Shown: one piece after another, positions 5,243 through 8,442 of the stretch
How the letters are laid out: the number at the start of each line of letters is the position of its first letter
Numbering within the stretch: the first letter of the stretch is position 1
Assembly: GCA_002293545.1 (NCBI GenBank)
Contig: DBDL01000098.1
Location: 4,179 to 12,620 of the forward strand
DNA: 8,442 bases
Source of the DNA: Lachnoclostridium sp. UBA933
Lineage (GTDB): Bacteria > Bacillota > Clostridia > Lachnospirales > Lachnospiraceae
Direction: 5' to 3'
Translations under genes and position numbers: made by a program
The notes under the pieces: generated by a model
What the model saw: the letters and a program-made list of their open reading frames with translations, nothing else
What the model was told of the DNA's origin: nothing
Database searches by the model: none

Positions 5243-6175
5243 ATGAGTTCGGGAATCTCATATTCATTAGGAGATATATTTGGAAAAACACCATTATATC
5301 ATTTACAGAGATGGGGAGAAAAAGTAGAATCTACGGCATTTATTTTCGGGAAATTGGAATTTATGAATCCTATCGGCGGTTCAAAAGCCAGATCGGCATT
5401 GGAGATGATTGAAACGGCAGAAAGACAGGGTATTCTCAGAACGGGGGCAACTCTTGTCGAATCCTCTACCGGCAATACCGGTCTTGCACTTGCAAGCGTC
5501 GCAAAGACAAAAGGGTATCATGTGCTTTTAGCGGTGCCGGATTCGGCAAGCAAAGAGTGGATCCGGCTGTTGAACGCTTATGGGGTGGAGGTGGTTCTTA
5601 CCGACGCATCCTTAGGGATTAAGGGAGCGGTCGACAAGACAAAGGAGATGCTGCGTTCCGTACCGAATGCCGTATTATTGAGGCAGTATGCAAATGCGGC
5701 GAACGTAACCGCCCATTACCGGACGACAGGTCCTGAAATATGGGAGGCGACAAAAGGGCGTGTGGATTTATTAGTGGCAGGCGTGGGAACGGGAGCCACC
5801 ATAACAGGTACCGCTAAATATCTGAAAGAAAAAAATCCGAAGCTTATGGCAATTGCGGTGGAACCGACGGATTCCCCTTTATTGTCAAAGGGGCAGGGGG
5901 GTGTGCATGATATTCATGGTCTTGGACCGAATTTTTACCCCAAAATACTGGATACCTCTCTTTTGGATGATGTAATCCCCGTAACAAAAGAACAGGCATA
6001 CCAAAATGTAAATGACTTTTTGGATACGGAGGGGATGCTGGTAGGAATTTCATCCGGAGCCGCACTTTATGCGGCGGGACAGTTGAGCAGGGCCAGAGAA
6101 AATTACGGAAAGAATATTGTTGTCATCCTGCCGGATTCGGGAGAACGTTATCTGTCAACCGAATGCTTTTACTGA
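5243..6175 (+). CDS. Cysteine synthase family protein (O-acetylserine sulfhydrylase-like, PLP-dependent)
   Basis: From ATG 5243 the product is 310 residues, the usual CysK length. The order of family motifs is intact: NPIGGSKARSA (42-52) with the probable PLP Lys48, ESSTGNTG (73-80) for the substrate loop, VGTGAT (181-186) for the PLP phosphate, GISSGAA (268-274) and the C-terminal PDSGERYLST (297-306). Typical CysK makes L-cysteine from O-acetylserine and sulfide. Several normally strict positions differ here: SVKDR is replaced by GSKAR, TSGNT by STGNT and GTGGT by GTGAT. It may therefore be a divergent paralogue with another beta-replacement or nucleophile preference. An in-frame TTG at 5171 would add 24 atypical residues without a good Shine-Dalgarno; ATG 5243 has GGTGG (5234-5238) and AAAGG (5226-5230) before it. 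No serine acetyltransferase gene adjoins. The 85-bp gap after the deacetylase gene could hold a weak promoter, but none is convincing. Confidence 0.85.
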   Translation: MSSGISYSLGDIFGKTPLYHLQRWGEKVESTAFIFGKLEFMNPIGGSKARSALEMIETAERQGILRTGATLVESSTGNTGLALASVAKTKGYHVLLAVPDSASKEWIRLLNAYGVEVVLTDASLGIKGAVDKTKEMLRSVPNAVLLRQYANAANVTAHYRTTGPEIWEATKGRVDLLVAGVGTGATITGTAKYLKEKNPKLMAIAVEPTDSPLLSKGQGGVHDIHGLGPNFYPKILDTSLLDDVIPVTKEQAYQNVNDFLDTEGMLVGISSGAALYAAGQLSRARENYGKNIVVILPDSGERYLSTECFY

Positions 6176-6204
6176 GTAAAAAGTTCCCGTTACTTCAATC
6201 ATTT

Positions 6205-6211
6205 AAGGAGG
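6205..6211 (+). other. Shine-Dalgarno-like AAGGAGG with no start codon at normal distance
   Basis: AAGGAGG lies 34 bases before the ATG of the next gene. The only nearby alternative start, TTG at 6232, opens a frame of five codons that ends in the TGA overlapping ATG 6246. The membrane-protein ATG itself has only AGGTG one base away. The site may act as a standby ribosome-loading site, or it may be a chance match. Confidence 0.35.
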
Positions 6212-6245
6212 AAACGTAAGCAGGGAAATTCTTGCGCATAGGTGT

Positions 6246-7037
6246 ATGAAAAAAAAGACGGAGAAAAGTAAGCTGCCGAAGGCAGTCAGGAATAGTATTA
6301 TTATTGTATTTACCGTAGTGGTAATCATTGCGGCAGCGGGTATTTATTTTTATACGGATTATCGGAACCAAACAAAGCCGGAAGCACCGGATGACTATCC
6401 GGAGGAGTATACGAATCGAAAGGATATTGAGGCTGCCATCGACCCGGTGGTTTTAGAAACCGGAACCGTTCATTTTAATCAAAACAAGGAAGAAAACCGT
6501 GCGGAAAAAAGCATGGAGGAAATTCGTACCTTAACCGAAAGTGTTCCCCCAAAACCAATTGATATAAGAGAAGCCGAAAAAATCGCAAACGGCGAACTGG
6601 ATTCCCTGTTTCAGAATTATACAGTACGGTCTGTCAGCAGTGCAAAAACAAACGGCAGGTTTTTGGGATATCACATCCAGACACAAGCATTATCACAATT
6701 AGCTCCCGTGATTCATATGATTGTTACGCCGGATACATTTTTGCAAAATCCGGAGATTCTTCATAGAGAAAACCTCTTGGCATCGGAAGTCGAAGGGGTG
6801 CCGCACCATGTGTTTTTTGATTATTCTACGAGAAATGACCAGACAAGCGGAGAAAGAACCGACCGATATACTTATGAAATCATTACCTTTTACAATGATA
6901 TATCCTATTATATCAAAATGGATTTCCGCGGACTGAATTATGAATTAGACAGGGTTGATACAACGAAAGAAAATACGTCCGCCGAAGTGGCGGCATTTGT
7001 GCAGAAATTTGCAAAAATCATAAAAGCCGGCGTCTGA
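6246..7037 (+). CDS. Unrecognised single-span membrane protein with extracytoplasmic domain
   Basis: I do not recognise a family for this 263-residue protein. It begins with a lysine-rich segment (1-15), followed by one hydrophobic span (about 17-36, SIIIVFTVVVIIAAAGIYFY) without a cleavage-like site. This predicts a cytoplasmic N-terminus and an outside C-terminal domain of about 225 residues. Residues 38-110 are acidic and polar, rich in Glu, Pro and Asn, and look like a flexible stalk. Residues about 115-262 alternate hydrophobic and polar positions (YTVRSVSSA, FLGYHIQTQ, ISYYIKMDFRGLNYELDRV) and probably form a compact beta-containing fold. It has no cysteine and no obvious catalytic motif. 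The ATG is the first start after the in-frame stop at 6204, though its Shine-Dalgarno is poorly placed. It lies between the cysteine-synthase homologue and pepF, with gaps of 70 and 108 bp. Confidence 0.75.
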   Translation: MKKKTEKSKLPKAVRNSIIIVFTVVVIIAAAGIYFYTDYRNQTKPEAPDDYPEEYTNRKDIEAAIDPVVLETGTVHFNQNKEENRAEKSMEEIRTLTESVPPKPIDIREAEKIANGELDSLFQNYTVRSVSSAKTNGRFLGYHIQTQALSQLAPVIHMIVTPDTFLQNPEILHRENLLASEVEGVPHHVFFDYSTRNDQTSGERTDRYTYEIITFYNDISYYIKMDFRGLNYELDRVDTTKENTSAEVAAFVQKFAKIIKAGV

Positions 7038-7039
7038 GA

Positions 7040-7055
7040 ATAGTACAATAGTACA
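7040..7055 (+). repeat. Tandem 8-bp repeat ATAGTACA x2
   Basis: ATAGTACA occurs at 7040-7047 and again at 7048-7055, directly after the stop of the membrane-protein gene. It may be simple slippage or a small binding site. No promoter hexamers are well placed around it. Confidence 0.6.
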
Positions 7056-7068
7056 AGCTGTAGTTTTG

Positions 7069-7122
7069 GAAATATCACCGGATTGCAGGCTAAGCCGTAA
7101 TCTTAAAAGAAATATTACCGGA
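7069..7122 (+). repeat. Imperfect 14-bp direct repeat in the pepF leader
   Basis: GAAATATCACCGGA (7069-7082) recurs as GAAATATTACCGGA (7109-7122), 13 of 14 identical and 40 bp apart. The second copy runs into the GGAGGG ribosome-binding sequence (7120-7125) of pepF. A regulator bound here could block translation or transcription, or the repeat may be a remnant of a local duplication. Confidence 0.5.
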
Positions 7123-7145
7123 GGGAAAGGAAAAATCATTACCGT

Positions 7146-8442
7146 ATGAAACGAAGTGAGCAAAAACCTGAAAATTGTTGGAGATTAGAAGATCTATATA
7201 AAGACAGCGGGCAGTGGGAGAGTGATTTTAAACAAGTAGAAGCTTCCTTGCCGGAGTTTGCCGCATATCTTTCACAGATCGGCGAAAGTGCGGAGAAGCT
7301 TCATGCATTTTTATTGTTTCATGATAAGTATTCGGTTACAGCAGAAAGACTTTATGTCTATGCCCATCAAAAAATGCATGAAGATATGGCGGATACCGAA
7401 GGACAGACGCCGGCGAGCAGGGCGGAAAGCCTGATGACAAGGTTATCTGCCGCACAAGCGGCATTTGTACCCAATCTTTTGGCGATCGGAAAGAAGGTGA
7501 TTCTTGGGTTTATCGAAGAGCTTGACGGATTAAAGGAATATAAACGTTATTTAATGGAATTTTTCCGGAAAGAAAAGCACATCTGTTCCGGAGAAATTGA
7601 GGAAATTCTTGCAAATATCCATGATTTTTCCGGCGGGGCTTCGGATATCTTTTCCATGTTCAATAATGCGGATGTTGTTTTTGACCGTATCGCAGACGAG
7701 AACGGAAAGGAAGTTCCTTTGACACAGGGGAATTTCATCGTGTACATGAAAAATAAAGATAGAAGTGTAAGAATCGCAGCATTTGAAAGCTTGTACAAGC
7801 AGTATGAAAAGTATAAGAATACATTGGCGGCGACGTATTTTTCCAATGTAAAAAAGGAAATGTTCTTTGCCGGGGCAAGGAAGTATGAAAATACCCTCAG
7901 CTATGTATTGGATAACACGAATGTTCCGGTTGTGGTTTACGAACAGTTGGTAAAGACAGTAAACAAATACCTGCCGGTGTTTCACCGCTATATGGACATC
8001 CGCAAACAGGCATTGGGTCTGGATGAGCTTCATATGTATGATATCAGTGTGCCGATTGTAGACATAGAAGAACAAAAGATTTCATTTGACGAAGCAAAAG
8101 AGATTGTAAAAAGAGGATTAAGACCTCTTGGGGAGGAGTACCAGACCCTTTTACAGAAAGGGTTTGATTCCCATTGGATTGATATTTATGAAAACGAAGG
8201 GAAACGAACCGGTGCCTATTCGTGGGGTGCCTACGGCGTTCACCCGTATATCCTGCTTAACTATCAGGAGAATTTAAACAGTGTGTTTACCTTGGCGCAT
8301 GAAATGGGTCATGCCCTGCATTCCTATTATTCCGACAGAGAAATGAACTATGTGGATGCCGGTTATAAAATATTTGTGGCGGAAGTAGCGTCGACATGCA
8401 ATGAGGCGGTATTGATTCATGATTTGCTCGCAAACAGCAAGG
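7146..8442 (+). CDS. pepF: Oligoendopeptidase F (M3 family zinc metallopeptidase), 3' truncated by the window
   Basis: The frame is open from ATG 7146 to the window end, giving 432 complete codons of an enzyme usually about 600 residues long. The M3 zinc site reads LAHEMGHALHSYY, with ligands His385 and His389 and catalytic Glu386. Glu413 in FVAEVAST is the expected third ligand, and NEA (419-421) follows as in PepF. Upstream, GAYSWGAYGVHPYILLNY is the typical substrate-binding strand region, and the N-terminal opening WRLEDLYKD matches PepF starts. The enzyme cleaves short peptides of roughly 7-17 residues in the cytoplasm, and no signal peptide is seen. No other start lies between the in-frame stop at 7098 and this ATG. 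GGAGGG and AAAGGA (7120-7131) are present but the spacing is long (about 14 bases from the nearer one). Confidence 0.93.
   Translation, partial: MKRSEQKPENCWRLEDLYKDSGQWESDFKQVEASLPEFAAYLSQIGESAEKLHAFLLFHDKYSVTAERLYVYAHQKMHEDMADTEGQTPASRAESLMTRLSAAQAAFVPNLLAIGKKVILGFIEELDGLKEYKRYLMEFFRKEKHICSGEIEEILANIHDFSGGASDIFSMFNNADVVFDRIADENGKEVPLTQGNFIVYMKNKDRSVRIAAFESLYKQYEKYKNTLAATYFSNVKKEMFFAGARKYENTLSYVLDNTNVPVVVYEQLVKTVNKYLPVFHRYMDIRKQALGLDELHMYDISVPIVDIEEQKISFDEAKEIVKRGLRPLGEEYQTLLQKGFDSHWIDIYENEGKRTGAYSWGAYGVHPYILLNYQENLNSVFTLAHEMGHALHSYYSDREMNYVDAGYKIFVAEVASTCNEAVLIHDLLANSK

Noticed and set aside
7551..8075. 174-codon minus-strand frame inside pepF
   Set aside because: It is a shadow of the M3 peptidase reading frame, with no recognisable domain, promoter or ribosome binding site.

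Overview
The window looks like a chromosomal segment of a low-to-moderate GC, Gram-positive anaerobe of the Bacillota, most likely a clostridial lineage such as Lachnospiraceae. The clues are strong AGGAGG-type ribosome binding sites, sigma-A-like promoters, a Bacillus-type MazF, an RlmH ending in the typical YHK, and a secreted transglutaminase with a bacterial Ig-like domain and a lysine-rich fibronectin-like tail. The assignment is inferred from style and protein similarity, not from a marker gene.

Layout. Positions 1-99 hold the last codons of a plus-strand adenylate-forming enzyme. A hairpin at 109-140 separates it from a convergent minus-strand gene (155-2257) for a 700-residue secreted transglutaminase-like protein. 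That gene has its own extended -10 promoter at about 2312-2340. A divergent spacer of about 260 bp leads to a plus-strand MazF-type endoribonuclease (2516-2869, TTG start) with no visible antitoxin gene. A strong hairpin terminator at 2975-3008 closes it.

A regulatory spacer follows. It holds 11-bp-phased direct repeats (3093-3131) and a near-consensus promoter (3158-3187). From here all genes run on the plus strand: a histidine-phosphatase-family protein (3229-3801), rlmH (3798-4277, ATGA overlap), a cytosolic polysaccharide-deacetylase-like protein (4303-5157), a cysteine-synthase-family enzyme (5243-6175), an unrecognised single-span membrane protein (6246-7037), and the first 432 codons of an oligoendopeptidase F (7146 to the window end). 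No clear terminator interrupts the series, so one long transcript is possible, although the gaps of 70-110 bp in the second half leave room for internal promoters.

Functionally this is a mostly housekeeping neighbourhood (23S rRNA modification, sulfur amino-acid metabolism, peptide turnover) mixed with cell-surface and stress genes. I see no tRNA, rRNA, CRISPR array, insertion sequence or phage gene. I do not see strong evidence for a wholly new multi-gene system. The most interesting points are the phased repeats ahead of the phosphatase-rlmH pair, the unaccompanied MazF, the altered PLP-lysine motif of the cysteine-synthase homologue, and a buried Shine-Dalgarno that would be used only by a longer transcript.
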